Program-made: the position numbers and the translations under genes
Assembly (NCBI RefSeq): GCF_900177545.1
Contig: NZ_FXBQ01000001.1
Coordinates: 1,258,122 to 1,322,121, forward strand
Direction: 5' to 3'
Length of the DNA stretch: 64,000 bases
From: Maritimibacter sp. HL-12
Lineage (GTDB): Bacteria; Pseudomonadota; Alphaproteobacteria; Rhodobacterales; Rhodobacteraceae
Shown: piece by piece, positions 1 through 7,378 of the stretch
Numbering within the stretch: the stretch's first letter is position 1
Layout of the letters: the number at the start of each line of letters is the position of its first letter
The notes under the pieces: model-generated
Databases searched by the model: none
Told to the model about the DNA's origin: nothing
The model's input: only the letters and a program-made list of their open reading frames with translations

Positions 1-743
1 CGCTCACCGCGCTCTGGTATGCCGTTTTCATGATCCCGTTCTTTCTCTGGGTGCGCGACCCCAAGCCCACCGCCCCGCCGCGCGGCGCGCTCAAGCGCGC
101 GCTCGTCGATGTCGGGCAGACGCTGCGCGGATTGCCGCGCAACCGCTCCCTGTTTGCCTACCTCGCAAGTTCGATGTTCTACCGCGATGGGCTGAACGGG
201 ATGTATGTCTTCGGCGGCATCTATGCTGCCGGTGTGCTGGAATGGTCGGTGATCGACACCGGCGTGTTCGGCATCATCGCCATCATCACCGGCGCGCTCT
301 TTGCCATGTTGGGCGGGCGCGCCGACCAGGCATTCGGGCCGAAGCCGGTGATCACGATCTCGATCCTCGTGCTCACCGGCGTCGCGATCACCATCGTCTT
401 CATCTCGCGTGACGCAATCTTCGGCATCGCCCTGCCCGAAGGCTCGACCCTGCCCGACGTGATGTTCTACGTCATCGGTGCCCTGATCGGTGCGGCGGGT
501 GGCACGATCCAGGCCGCCAGCCGCACGATGATGGTGCGCCAGGCCAACCCGGCGCGGATGACCGAAGCCTTCGGCCTCTACGCTCTCGCCGGAAAGGCCA
601 CCTCGTTCATCGCGCCGCTGTCCATCGGCGTGGTCACCTCGATCAGTGGCAGCCAGCAAATCGGCGTAACCCCGTTGATCGCGCTGTTCCTGCTCGGGCT
701 GGTTCTGCTATTCTGGGTCAAACCCGATGGCGAAAAGGTCTGA
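1..743 (+). CDS. MFS transporter, UMF1/Atg22-like (5' end missing)
   Basis: This is the C-terminal part of a polytopic inner-membrane permease. The reading frame is already open at base 3, so the true start lies outside the window and the first in-window ATG (base 30) is internal. About six hydrophobic segments are visible. A conserved stretch with FYRDGLNGMYVFGGIYA and a second half containing GTIQAASRTMMVRQ, then EAFGLYALAGKATSF, resembles the UMF1 (Atg22-like) branch of the major facilitator superfamily. Substrates of this branch in bacteria are not settled. It ends 3 bp before mepA, so the two are probably cotranscribed. Confidence 0.8.
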   Translation, partial: LTALWYAVFMIPFFLWVRDPKPTAPPRGALKRALVDVGQTLRGLPRNRSLFAYLASSMFYRDGLNGMYVFGGIYAAGVLEWSVIDTGVFGIIAIITGALFAMLGGRADQAFGPKPVITISILVLTGVAITIVFISRDAIFGIALPEGSTLPDVMFYVIGALIGAAGGTIQAASRTMMVRQANPARMTEAFGLYALAGKATSFIAPLSIGVVTSISGSQQIGVTPLIALFLLGLVLLFWVKPDGEKV

Positions 744-746
744 CAG

Positions 747-1673
747 ATGCGCTTGTCCCTTCTTCCGTCCCTTGCACTCGCCCTCGGGCTGACCGCCTGC
801 GGCAGTGGCGGCGATACCACCACGAGCACCCTGCCCCGCGCCACCGCTGCGGGCATCGTGTTCTCAACCTCGAACGAGCCCGCCAAGCTGCTTTTCGGGC
901 CCGTCGAGGCACCCTCGCGGCAGGCACCCGAAGCCTTCGGCGGCTACTCCAGAGGCTGCCTCGCCGGGGCGGCGCAACTGGCCGAAACCGGGCCGACATG
1001 GCAGGCCATGCGGCTCAGCCGCAACCGCAACTGGGGCCACCCCGAGCTGATCTCCTACGTCCAGCGTCTCGCCGCCAAGGCCGCGGCCCAACCGGGATGG
1101 GCCGGGCTCTATGTCGGCGACATGAGCCAGCCGCGCGGCGGGCCGATGTCGTCGGGCCATGCCAGCCACCAGATCGGACTTGATGTCGATATCTGGATGC
1201 TGCCGCCCAAGCGGCTCGATCTCAGCCCGGCCGAGCGCGAAAGCCTGTCATCGATCTCGATGCAGCGCACGGGCGGGGCTTTCGTCAATGCCGACTGGAC
1301 ACCGAGCCACCACGAGGTGATCAAGGCCGCCGCCTCCGATCCGGCGGTCGACCGGATATTCGTGTTCGCCGGGGCCAAGGTGCAGATGTGCAAGGATGAA
1401 ACCGGCGACCGCGCCTGGCTGCGCAAGATCCGCCCCTGGTATGGCCACCACTACCATTTCCACGTGCGCCTTGCCTGCCCGAAGGGCGACAAGGCCTGCA
1501 CGAACCAGGCCCCGCCGCCCCCGGGCGACGGCTGCGCGGACGCCGAACAATGGGTGGCGAACATCCTCGACCCGCCGCCGCCCGACCCCGATGCCAAGCC
1601 GGTACCGCCCCGCCCGCCGCTCACGCTGGCCGACCTGCCCGGCCAGTGCACCTCGGTTCTGAAGGCGCAATAG
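747..1673 (+). CDS. mepA: penicillin-insensitive murein endopeptidase MepA
   Basis: This is a zinc (LAS-family) endopeptidase that cuts D-Ala-mDAP cross-links in peptidoglycan. The N-terminus carries a lipobox ending at Cys18 (LTAC), so it is probably an envelope lipoprotein. The metal-binding block GHASHQIGLDVDIW lies at about residues 137-150, with His141 and Asp148 in the spacing of the known ligands. The HHYHFH block near residue 240 supplies the third ligand and the catalytic region. At 308 aa it is slightly longer than the enterobacterial protein because of a proline-rich C-terminal tail with several cysteines. It directly follows the MFS gene. Confidence 0.93.
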   Translation: MRLSLLPSLALALGLTACGSGGDTTTSTLPRATAAGIVFSTSNEPAKLLFGPVEAPSRQAPEAFGGYSRGCLAGAAQLAETGPTWQAMRLSRNRNWGHPELISYVQRLAAKAAAQPGWAGLYVGDMSQPRGGPMSSGHASHQIGLDVDIWMLPPKRLDLSPAERESLSSISMQRTGGAFVNADWTPSHHEVIKAAASDPAVDRIFVFAGAKVQMCKDETGDRAWLRKIRPWYGHHYHFHVRLACPKGDKACTNQAPPPPGDGCADAEQWVANILDPPPPDPDAKPVPPRPPLTLADLPGQCTSVLKAQ

Positions 1674-1675
1674 GC

Positions 1676-1792
1676 TCAAGGCCCGCAGGATAACGGCGGG
1701 AATGTCTTGACGGCGTACCCGCCGAGGCGTAGGTGCCGCGCGTTCCCGTGACGGGAGCCAAGTCTCCGCAACCTTGTCAAAACGGATACATC
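1676..1792 (+). promoter_or_regulatory. structured leader upstream of the queuosine-precursor transporter
   Basis: The 119 bp between mepA and the transporter can fold into several hairpins: CCCGC/GCGGG near 1681-1700, CGGCG/CGCCG at about 1710-1723, and TTCCCG-TGA-CGGGAG near 1742-1757. A TTGAC at 1706-1710 can pair with GTCAA at 1776-1780 and close the central part as a multi-branched domain just upstream of the start. I do not recognise a known riboswitch consensus. The folding is seen in the sequence; a regulatory role is inference. Confidence 0.3.
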
Positions 1793-2431
1793 ATGGTTCG
1801 CATCCTTCCCGGCATCATCGCCATGGCCACCGTCGTGGTGGCCTCCAACGTCCTCGTCCAGTTCCTGTTCGGCAACTGGCTCACCTGGGGCGCCTTCACC
1901 TACCCGATCGCCTTTCTCGTCACCGACGTGATGAATCGCGTCTACGGCCCCGGACCGGCGCGCAAGGTGGTGTTCGCGGGCTTCGTCGTCGGGGTGCTGT
2001 GCTCGCTCGTCGGCAGCCAGATCATGCTGGAGGGCGACGGCTACAGCTATGCCGCGGTGCCGCTTCGGGTTGCGGTCGCCTCGGGCGTGGCCTTCCTCAC
2101 CGCGCAGCTTCTGGACGTGGGAATCTTCAACCTGTTACGGCAACGCCAGTGGTGGCTGCCACCGCTTGCGTCCACGCTGGTGGGCTCGGCGGTCGATACC
2201 GCACTGTTCTTCAGCATCGCCTTCGCCGCGTCGGTCACGCTCTTCGGTGCAGACGCCGATGCCGCGATCAACTGGGCCTGGGAGGAACTTCCCTTCCTCG
2301 GTGTCGGCGCTGTGGTGCCGCTCTGGGTCAGCCTCGCTTTCGCCGATTGGCTGGTGAAATTGTCGCTCGCTCTGCTGGCACTTGTGCCTTTCCGGCTGCT
2401 TGTTACGAAACTTTCACCAGATGCAGCGTGA
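1793..2431 (+). CDS. yhhQ: queuosine precursor transporter (YhhQ/VUT family)
   Basis: This is a six-helix inner-membrane protein of the vitamin-uptake-type (VUT) family, whose YhhQ members import queuosine precursors such as preQ0/preQ1 for tRNA modification. The family block around WGAFTYPIAFLVTDVMNR (roughly residues 28-45) followed by a YGP..ARKVV segment is present. I chose the ATG at 1793, giving 212 aa. The longer open frame from 1733 would translate the structured leader and adds residues with no family resemblance. The gene is separated from mepA by the leader and followed by a small ORF and terminator. Confidence 0.8.
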   Translation: MVRILPGIIAMATVVVASNVLVQFLFGNWLTWGAFTYPIAFLVTDVMNRVYGPGPARKVVFAGFVVGVLCSLVGSQIMLEGDGYSYAAVPLRVAVASGVAFLTAQLLDVGIFNLLRQRQWWLPPLASTLVGSAVDTALFFSIAFAASVTLFGADADAAINWAWEELPFLGVGAVVPLWVSLAFADWLVKLSLALLALVPFRLLVTKLSPDAA

Positions 2432-2498
2432 TTTTTGTTGACCCACACAAAATCTGTGGCAGGCTTTCCTTATCGCAACATTCAGAAAGGAGGTGTCC

Positions 2499-2540
2499 AT
2501 GTCTAGAGAACAAATGGAGCGAGGTGCCGGGACAAAGTAG
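2499..2540 (+). CDS. 13-residue small ORF with a near-perfect ribosome binding site
   Basis: A 14-codon frame (ATG to TAG) encodes MSREQMERGAGTK. It is preceded by AAAGGAGGTG, an unusually complete match to the anti-Shine-Dalgarno sequence, six bases from the ATG. The codon choice (AGA, GAA, CAA, ACA) is untypical of this GC-rich genome. A CCACA-N7-TGTGG inverted repeat lies upstream (about 2441-2457). About 110 nt of GC-rich sequence and an intrinsic terminator follow. It may be a leader or regulatory peptide, or the ribosome-binding portion of a small RNA. I do not recognise a function. Confidence 0.4.
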   Translation: MSREQMERGAGTK

Positions 2541-2623
2541 TCGCGCCATGTCGGGGCAGCCCCCGGCACGGTATGCGGGCTGATCTGGCGCAAGCCTAAC
2601 CGGCCCCACCTCCAGACTTCTCG

Positions 2624-2650
2624 AAGGGCCACCCGCGCGGTGGCCCTTTT
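2624..2650 (+). terminator. intrinsic terminator before arfB
   Basis: GGGCCACC (2626-2633) and GGTGGCCC (2639-2646) form a perfect stem around a CGCGC loop. Flanking AA/TT extend it to 10 bp, and the downstream arm runs into TTTT. It would end transcripts from the transporter and/or the 13-codon ORF. Confidence 0.8.
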
Positions 2651-2682
2651 CGATTGCGCGCGCCCCAGATAGGTTCGCGGCC

Positions 2683-3102
2683 ATGATCCGCATCAACGAC
2701 GATATCGTGATCCACGACTGGGAGCTTTCGGAAAGCTTCACCCGGTCGTCCGGCCCCGGCGGGCAGAACGTCAACAAGGTGTCGACGGCGGTGGAACTCC
2801 GCTTCGAGGCCGCCCGCAGCCCCGCGCTCACCCCCGCCCAGAAGGCCCGGCTGAAGCGCCTCGCGGGCCGCAAATGGACGAGCGAGGGCGCGCTCCTGAT
2901 CCGGGTGGAAGACACCCGCAGCCAGGCCCGGAACCGCGAGATCGCGGAAGACCGGCTGGCCGAAATGATCCGCGCCGCGCTGGTGGCACCCAAGCGGCGC
3001 GTGCCGACCAAGCCCACGCTGGGCAGCAAGAGGCGCCGGATCGAGGCGAAAAAGCAGCGCGGCGAGGTGAAGGCGATGCGGGGGAAGATTTCCGATGAAT
3101 GA
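2683..3102 (+). CDS. arfB: alternative ribosome-rescue factor / peptidyl-tRNA hydrolase ArfB
   Basis: ArfB enters the A site of ribosomes stalled without a stop codon and hydrolyses the peptidyl-tRNA. The catalytic GGQ motif is at residues 26-28 in the context SSGPGGQNVNK. The C-terminal third is strongly basic (KRRVPTKP...KRRRIEAKKQR), as needed to enter the empty mRNA channel. The length of 139 aa equals the family norm and excludes full-size class I release factors. There is no obvious Shine-Dalgarno; a possible -10 (TAGGTT, 2670-2675) sits only 7 bp before the ATG. It overlaps the next gene by 8 bp. Confidence 0.93.
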   Translation: MIRINDDIVIHDWELSESFTRSSGPGGQNVNKVSTAVELRFEAARSPALTPAQKARLKRLAGRKWTSEGALLIRVEDTRSQARNREIAEDRLAEMIRAALVAPKRRVPTKPTLGSKRRRIEAKKQRGEVKAMRGKISDE

Positions 3103-4360
3103 CCTGATGAGCCGCCGCGAGCACGTTCTCGGCCCCCGCATGACGACCTTCTACCGCGAGCCGGTGGAGATCGTGCGCGGCGAAGGGGTCTGGCTTTGGG
3201 ATGCGGCGGGGCGGCGGTATCTCGATGCCTACAACAATGTGCCGCATGTGGGCCATGGGCATCCCCGGGTTGTCGAGGCCATCGCCAACCAGCTCGCCAC
3301 GCTCAACACCCACAGCCGCTATCTGCACGAGGGGATCGTGGTGTATGGCGAGCGGCTGACGGCGACGCTGGGGCGTGGGCTGGACGTACTCACCATGGTC
3401 TGCACCGGCTCGGAGGCCAATGACATCGCGCTCAGGATGGCCTGGGCCGCCACCGGCAAGACCGGGCTGATCGGCACCGATGCGACCTATCACGGCAACA
3501 CCCACCTGGTGAGCCAGTTCTCGGCCGGTCGCACCCCGATCGGCGGGCGGGTTGACTGGGTAAGCCGCGTGCCCGCGCCCGATTCCCTGCGTCCGCTCGG
3601 GGGCAGCGCCGGAGGGCAGGCGGAGGCCTTCGCGGGCGAAGTGGCGCGCGCAATCGAGGAATTGGAGGCGGCGGGGCATGGTTTCGCCGCGCTGATCCTC
3701 GATCCGTTCTTCGCCAACGAGGGCTTTCCCGATCTGGCTCAGGGGTTCCTCGCGCCGGTGCAAGCGGTGGTGCGCGCGGCGGGCGGGCTGATCATCGCCG
3801 ACGAGGTGCAGCCGGGGTTCGGCCGGACCGGCGGGCATTTCTGGGGCCACGCGCGGATCGGGCTGGTGCCCGACATCGTGACCATGGGCAAGCCGATGGG
3901 CAATGGCTACCCGGTGGCGGGGGTGGTGACCGCGCCGGAGATCGTCGAGGCCTTCCGCCGCGATTTCGGCTATTTCAACACCTTCGCGGGCACGCCCGTC
4001 GCCGCTGCTGCTGCATCCGCCGTGCTCGACGCGATCGCGGACGAGGGCTTGCAGACCAATGCCGCCGAGGTGGGGGCGCACCTTCTGGCGGGCCTGCGCG
4101 CGCTCGATCATCCGCGCATCGCCGATGTCCGCGGCGCGGGGCTGTTCGTGGGCGTTGAGTTCACCGAGCCGGGCGGGCTGGAGCCTGCCCCTGAGTTCAC
4201 CGCCGAAGCGGTGGAGCGGATGCGGGAACGCGGCGTGCTGATGAACCGGATCGGTCGTGGCGGAAATATCCTCAAGATCCGCCCGCCGATGGTGTTTTCG
4301 CGCGAGAACGCCGAGCTACTGGTTTCGACGCTCGGGGCGGTTCTGGAGGGGATGGATTGA
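3095..4360 (+). CDS. PLP-dependent class III aminotransferase / phospholyase-like enzyme
   Basis: This fold-type I PLP enzyme has 421 aa. The cofactor-binding region IIADEVQPGFGRTG is at about 233-246, and the Schiff-base lysine is Lys266 in TMGKPMGNGYP. The sequence is closer to the branch containing ethanolamine-phosphate and phosphohydroxylysine phospholyases and dialkylglycine-type enzymes than to ornithine or GABA aminotransferases. It overlaps arfB upstream and the kinase gene downstream. That partner suggests it acts on a phosphorylated amino alcohol or hydroxy-amino acid, but the substrate is inference. Confidence 0.8.
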   Translation: MNDLMSRREHVLGPRMTTFYREPVEIVRGEGVWLWDAAGRRYLDAYNNVPHVGHGHPRVVEAIANQLATLNTHSRYLHEGIVVYGERLTATLGRGLDVLTMVCTGSEANDIALRMAWAATGKTGLIGTDATYHGNTHLVSQFSAGRTPIGGRVDWVSRVPAPDSLRPLGGSAGGQAEAFAGEVARAIEELEAAGHGFAALILDPFFANEGFPDLAQGFLAPVQAVVRAAGGLIIADEVQPGFGRTGGHFWGHARIGLVPDIVTMGKPMGNGYPVAGVVTAPEIVEAFRRDFGYFNTFAGTPVAAAAASAVLDAIADEGLQTNAAEVGAHLLAGLRALDHPRIADVRGAGLFVGVEFTEPGGLEPAPEFTAEAVERMRERGVLMNRIGRGGNILKIRPPMVFSRENAELLVSTLGAVLEGMD

Positions 4361-5286
4361 GCGAGATCGACGAGGCGCTTGCGCTGTTCGGCGGGCGCGC
4401 GGCCCGGCTGGTGAGCGAACGGGAGAACGCGGTGTATGAGGCCGATCTGCCCGGGGGCCGGGCGGCGGTTCGGCTGCACCGGCCCGGCTACCAGACGGAA
4501 GCGGCGATCCACTCGGAACTCGACTGGATGCGCGCGCTGACATCTGCCGGGGTGGCGGTGCCGGAGCCATTGGCCGGGCCGGTGGTGCTTTCCACCGGGC
4601 GGGTGGCCACGGCGGTGGCCTGGGTGGCGGGGGCACCGCTGGGCGAAGGCGGCACGCCGCTCGGGGGCGACCTTGCCACCCAGACGGCGCGGTTTCGCGC
4701 CGTGGGCCGGGCGGTCGCCGATCTGCACAACGCTTCCGACGGGCTCCGCCTTGGCGCGGGCTTCACCCGCCACGCCTGGGATGCCGAGGGGCTGCTCGGC
4801 GAGGCCCCGCTCTGGGGGCGGTTCTGGGAAAGCCCGGCGCTGAATGCAGAGGAGCGCGCGCTGGTGGATGCCGCCCGCGACAGGGCGCGGGGGATGCTCG
4901 AAGCTTTCGCCGCGCGCGGGGGCGACTATGGCCTGATCCATGCCGACGTTCTGCGCGAGAACGTGCTTTTCCACGGGGACAAGGCGATGTTGATCGACTT
5001 CGACGATGCCGGCTGGGGCTTCCGGCTCTACGATCTCGCCACCTTCATGACCCAGAACGAAGATGAACCCGACGCCGAAGCCCTGCGCGATGCCGCCCTG
5101 CAAGGCTACCGCGAACTGCGCGAACTTGCACCGGCGGACGCCGCACGCCTGCCGCTGTTCGTGCTCCTGCGCCGCTTCGCCTCGATGGGCTGGATCGTGC
5201 CCCGCGCCGATGCGCGCGACCCGAGGGTGCGCGGCTACGCGGCGAAGGCGGTGGCGGCGGCGCGGGGTTTCATGGCGCGCGGTTAG
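4357..5286 (+). CDS. aminoglycoside-phosphotransferase-fold small-molecule kinase
   Basis: This is a 309 aa kinase of the APH/choline kinase fold. The catalytic loop HADVLREN has His195, Asp197 and Asn202, and the metal-binding DFDD is at 214-217. The start is TTG, whose last two bases lie in the TGA stop of the upstream aminotransferase, so translation is probably coupled. Homoserine-kinase-like and hydroxylysine-kinase-like proteins share this architecture. Next to a phospholyase-like class III enzyme, the hydroxylysine or ethanolamine type is the better guess. It meets the next gene tail to tail with a short overlap. Confidence 0.75.
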   Translation: MSEIDEALALFGGRAARLVSERENAVYEADLPGGRAAVRLHRPGYQTEAAIHSELDWMRALTSAGVAVPEPLAGPVVLSTGRVATAVAWVAGAPLGEGGTPLGGDLATQTARFRAVGRAVADLHNASDGLRLGAGFTRHAWDAEGLLGEAPLWGRFWESPALNAEERALVDAARDRARGMLEAFAARGGDYGLIHADVLRENVLFHGDKAMLIDFDDAGWGFRLYDLATFMTQNEDEPDAEALRDAALQGYRELRELAPADAARLPLFVLLRRFASMGWIVPRADARDPRVRGYAAKAVAAARGFMARG

Positions 5287-5696
5287 CCGGGAAACCAGGG
5301 GTCGGCTTCCTCGAGAAAGCGCTCGTGATCGGGCTCGGGAAACATCGGGTCGGGTTCGAGGATTTCGTCGGGGTCATAATCGGGATCTTCCATGCACATC
5401 TCGGGATAGAAGCCGATCCGGCCGGTCATGTAGTGCCGGAACGCCACCACGCTGATCGCCTCCCAGGCCTCGGCACAGAACATCGCCTGCGCGCCCGGCA
5501 TGGCGTCGAACACGTGATGCAGCTCGCAGGTGGCGGCGAATTGCTCCAGCCGCGGGCCGGTTACCCCCGCCTCGCGGTAGGCCTCGACGAGGGCATGGCA
5601 GCACTCGGAGTAGAAACCGCAGTCGAAGGCGGGGGCCTGCGTGGGGGTCAGGGCGAGACTGAGGGCTGCGGCGAGGGTAACGGATAGACGGGACAT
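5283..5696 (-). CDS. small exported cysteine-rich protein of unknown function
   Basis: This predicted secreted protein has 137 aa. I chose the ATG at 5696 because AGGGAGG lies just upstream and the product then begins with a clear Sec signal peptide (cleavage probably after APA, near residue 23). The longer frame to 5774 adds a non-signal-like extension. The mature part has about seven cysteines, including DCGFYSECC near its start and a CMED motif later, and a very acidic proline-rich tail (DPDEILEPDPMFPEPD). I do not recognise a family. The cysteines suggest a disulfide-bonded periplasmic protein. Confidence 0.6.
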   Translation of the reverse strand: MSRLSVTLAAALSLALTPTQAPAFDCGFYSECCHALVEAYREAGVTGPRLEQFAATCELHHVFDAMPGAQAMFCAEAWEAISVVAFRHYMTGRIGFYPEMCMEDPDYDPDEILEPDPMFPEPDHERFLEEADPWFPG

Positions 5697-5830
5697 GGCG
5701 GCCTCCCTTGCGGGAAGGATAGCGCGGGAGGGGTGGGGGTGTCGATTGGGCGCGGGGTCGCGGGGTGTGAACACGTATTGATTGAATGCCCCTAGCTGCT
5801 AAGGTGGCACTACATGTTGTGTGAGATGCC

Positions 5831-7153
5831 ATGACTGCCGAAATCGCCATTTTGAACAAGACCGCAGTCGCGTTGGCATCCGATAGTGCCGTAACGATCT
5901 CTTCCGGTAATCAAACGCTGAAGATCTTTGAATCTGCAGACAAGCTGTTCGAGCTTTCCAACAAGCAACCACTTGGCGTAATGGTCTACAATGGCATGCA
6001 GTTCATGGGCGTGCCAGTCGAAGCCGTCGTCAAGAGCTTCCGGGCGAAGTGTCAGGAGTTCCAGACAGTTCGTGCTGCTGCCAACGCTTTTCTGAAGTAT
6101 CTTTATCACTACGTCGATGGCGCGCCCCCCGACGAGATCAAGGGGAGCATATCAGGAGTTGTGGTTCCAATTGCCCATGAAATTAATGATGCCATGGAGA
6201 AGGCGCTACTTGATCTGATCAGAACGGACGGCGTGCCCGGAAGCGCGGACGACTTCCAGGAGGCGCAACGCAAAAAATTCAATGAAGTCTTGTCTAGCTA
6301 TCGAAGTCGCGTCGCAGATTTGGGGCCTGCTTCATTCTTGCAGCGCGATGATCGGAAACAACAGAAGCGAACCTACGAGCAGTTGATAGACGAAATCGTC
6401 CGTGAGTCCGTGGGGCCCATCGCTCATGCATACGCAGGTGAGATAGCGGAAATTTGCAAAAACGTGCTGAATTCAAGCTACATCTCAAGCAGCAAAACTG
6501 GCATCGTCTTCGCTGGTTTCGGTGAGGATGAAATCTTCCCTACACTCATTTCTTACGAAGTCGATAGTGTCTTCGAAGCCAAGATCCGGGCCTTTCAAAC
6601 AGACGAATGTGATATTGATCGCAACGGCAAGAAAGCCTTTGTGAGGCCTTTCGCGCAAAAGGAAATGGTGGATCGGTTTCTTCATGGCCTCGATGAGCGT
6701 TTGCAACAAGACATAACAAGATTCTCCAGAGAGGCCGTCCAAAAAATCTCTGACGGTATCATTGATGCGCTCGACCTAAAAGATGACGACCGCGGCGGAC
6801 TGAATGACCTAGCACGAAGGGCGGAAAAAAAGTTCATTCAGCAACTGCAGAAGGACGCCTTCACGAGTTTTCAAGAAAGATCGCGTAGAGAAATCGAAAG
6901 CATGATAGAATTCATGCCAAAGCCTGAACTCGCGAAGATGGCCGAGGCGCTGATTGACCTGACTTCAATCAAACGCAAGGTGACACAGGGCATGGAAACC
7001 GTCGGCGGCCCTGTAGATGTAGCAGTCATCTCGAAGCATGATGGTTTTGTATGGGTGAAACGCAAGCACTACTTTCCGAAAGACTTGAACTCGCGGTACT
7101 TTGAGCGCAACAACTTGCCCAACGAACCGCACGAAACGCAGGAAGAAGACTAG
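5831..7153 (+). CDS. proteasome beta-subunit-like Ntn-hydrolase with large helical insertions
   Basis: The protein has 440 aa and no annotated role that I know. Removing Met1 exposes a Thr, and from there the first 21 residues align without gaps to archaeal proteasome beta subunits: Thr1, then Asp17 in ALASDSAVT, then a lysine in ADKLFELS (Lys38, the Lys33 equivalent). A GVMVYNG strand and the helix following it also match. Further blocks fit the inner and C-terminal beta strands: GIVFAGFGEDEIFP (224-237) and GGPVDVAVISKHDGFVWV (392-409). Long charged helical stretches are inserted at about 100-218 and 258-390. The gene is visibly poorer in GC than its neighbours. A TTGATT-N16-TAAGGT promoter candidate lies at 5778-5805. 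The fold call is strong; protease activity is inference. Confidence 0.72.
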   Translation: MTAEIAILNKTAVALASDSAVTISSGNQTLKIFESADKLFELSNKQPLGVMVYNGMQFMGVPVEAVVKSFRAKCQEFQTVRAAANAFLKYLYHYVDGAPPDEIKGSISGVVVPIAHEINDAMEKALLDLIRTDGVPGSADDFQEAQRKKFNEVLSSYRSRVADLGPASFLQRDDRKQQKRTYEQLIDEIVRESVGPIAHAYAGEIAEICKNVLNSSYISSSKTGIVFAGFGEDEIFPTLISYEVDSVFEAKIRAFQTDECDIDRNGKKAFVRPFAQKEMVDRFLHGLDERLQQDITRFSREAVQKISDGIIDALDLKDDDRGGLNDLARRAEKKFIQQLQKDAFTSFQERSRREIESMIEFMPKPELAKMAEALIDLTSIKRKVTQGMETVGGPVDVAVISKHDGFVWVKRKHYFPKDLNSRYFERNNLPNEPHETQEED

Positions 7154-7165
7154 GGAGACGGCAGT

Positions 7166-7378
7166 ATGGAATACGATCCATCAGAGAGATCATTGTTGGA
7201 GGGTAACTTGGGGTCGGGCACGCTCTCGGAGCGTGATGTTCACGCAGACGCCGTGCTCAGGAATGTGATTTCGCGGGCGATTTCCGAGATCGAGTCTGTG
7301 TTTGAAGACACAAAAGGTCGCTTTCCAGTTTCGACGGAGGCGAAGCAGAAAAAGCATTCCCAGAAAGAAGCAGCCTAA
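7166..7378 (+). CDS. small hypothetical protein paired with the proteasome-like gene
   Basis: This 70 aa, mostly polar protein has an acidic N-terminal half and a lysine-rich tail (KQKKHSQKEAA). An AGGGAG ribosome site precedes the ATG. It starts 12 bp after the Ntn-hydrolase-like gene, shares its lower GC content and is clearly in the same transcript. No family is recognised. A predicted amphipathic helix at about residues 27-48 could be a binding surface for the larger protein. Roles as adaptor, inhibitor or immunity partner are all possible and unproven. Confidence 0.55.
   Translation: MEYDPSERSLLEGNLGSGTLSERDVHADAVLRNVISRAISEIESVFEDTKGRFPVSTEAKQKKHSQKEAA

Noticed and set aside
1676-1792. 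A known preQ1, cobalamin, SAM or TPP riboswitch
   Set aside because: None of the consensus boxes I know for these classes is present, so only a generic structured leader is claimed.
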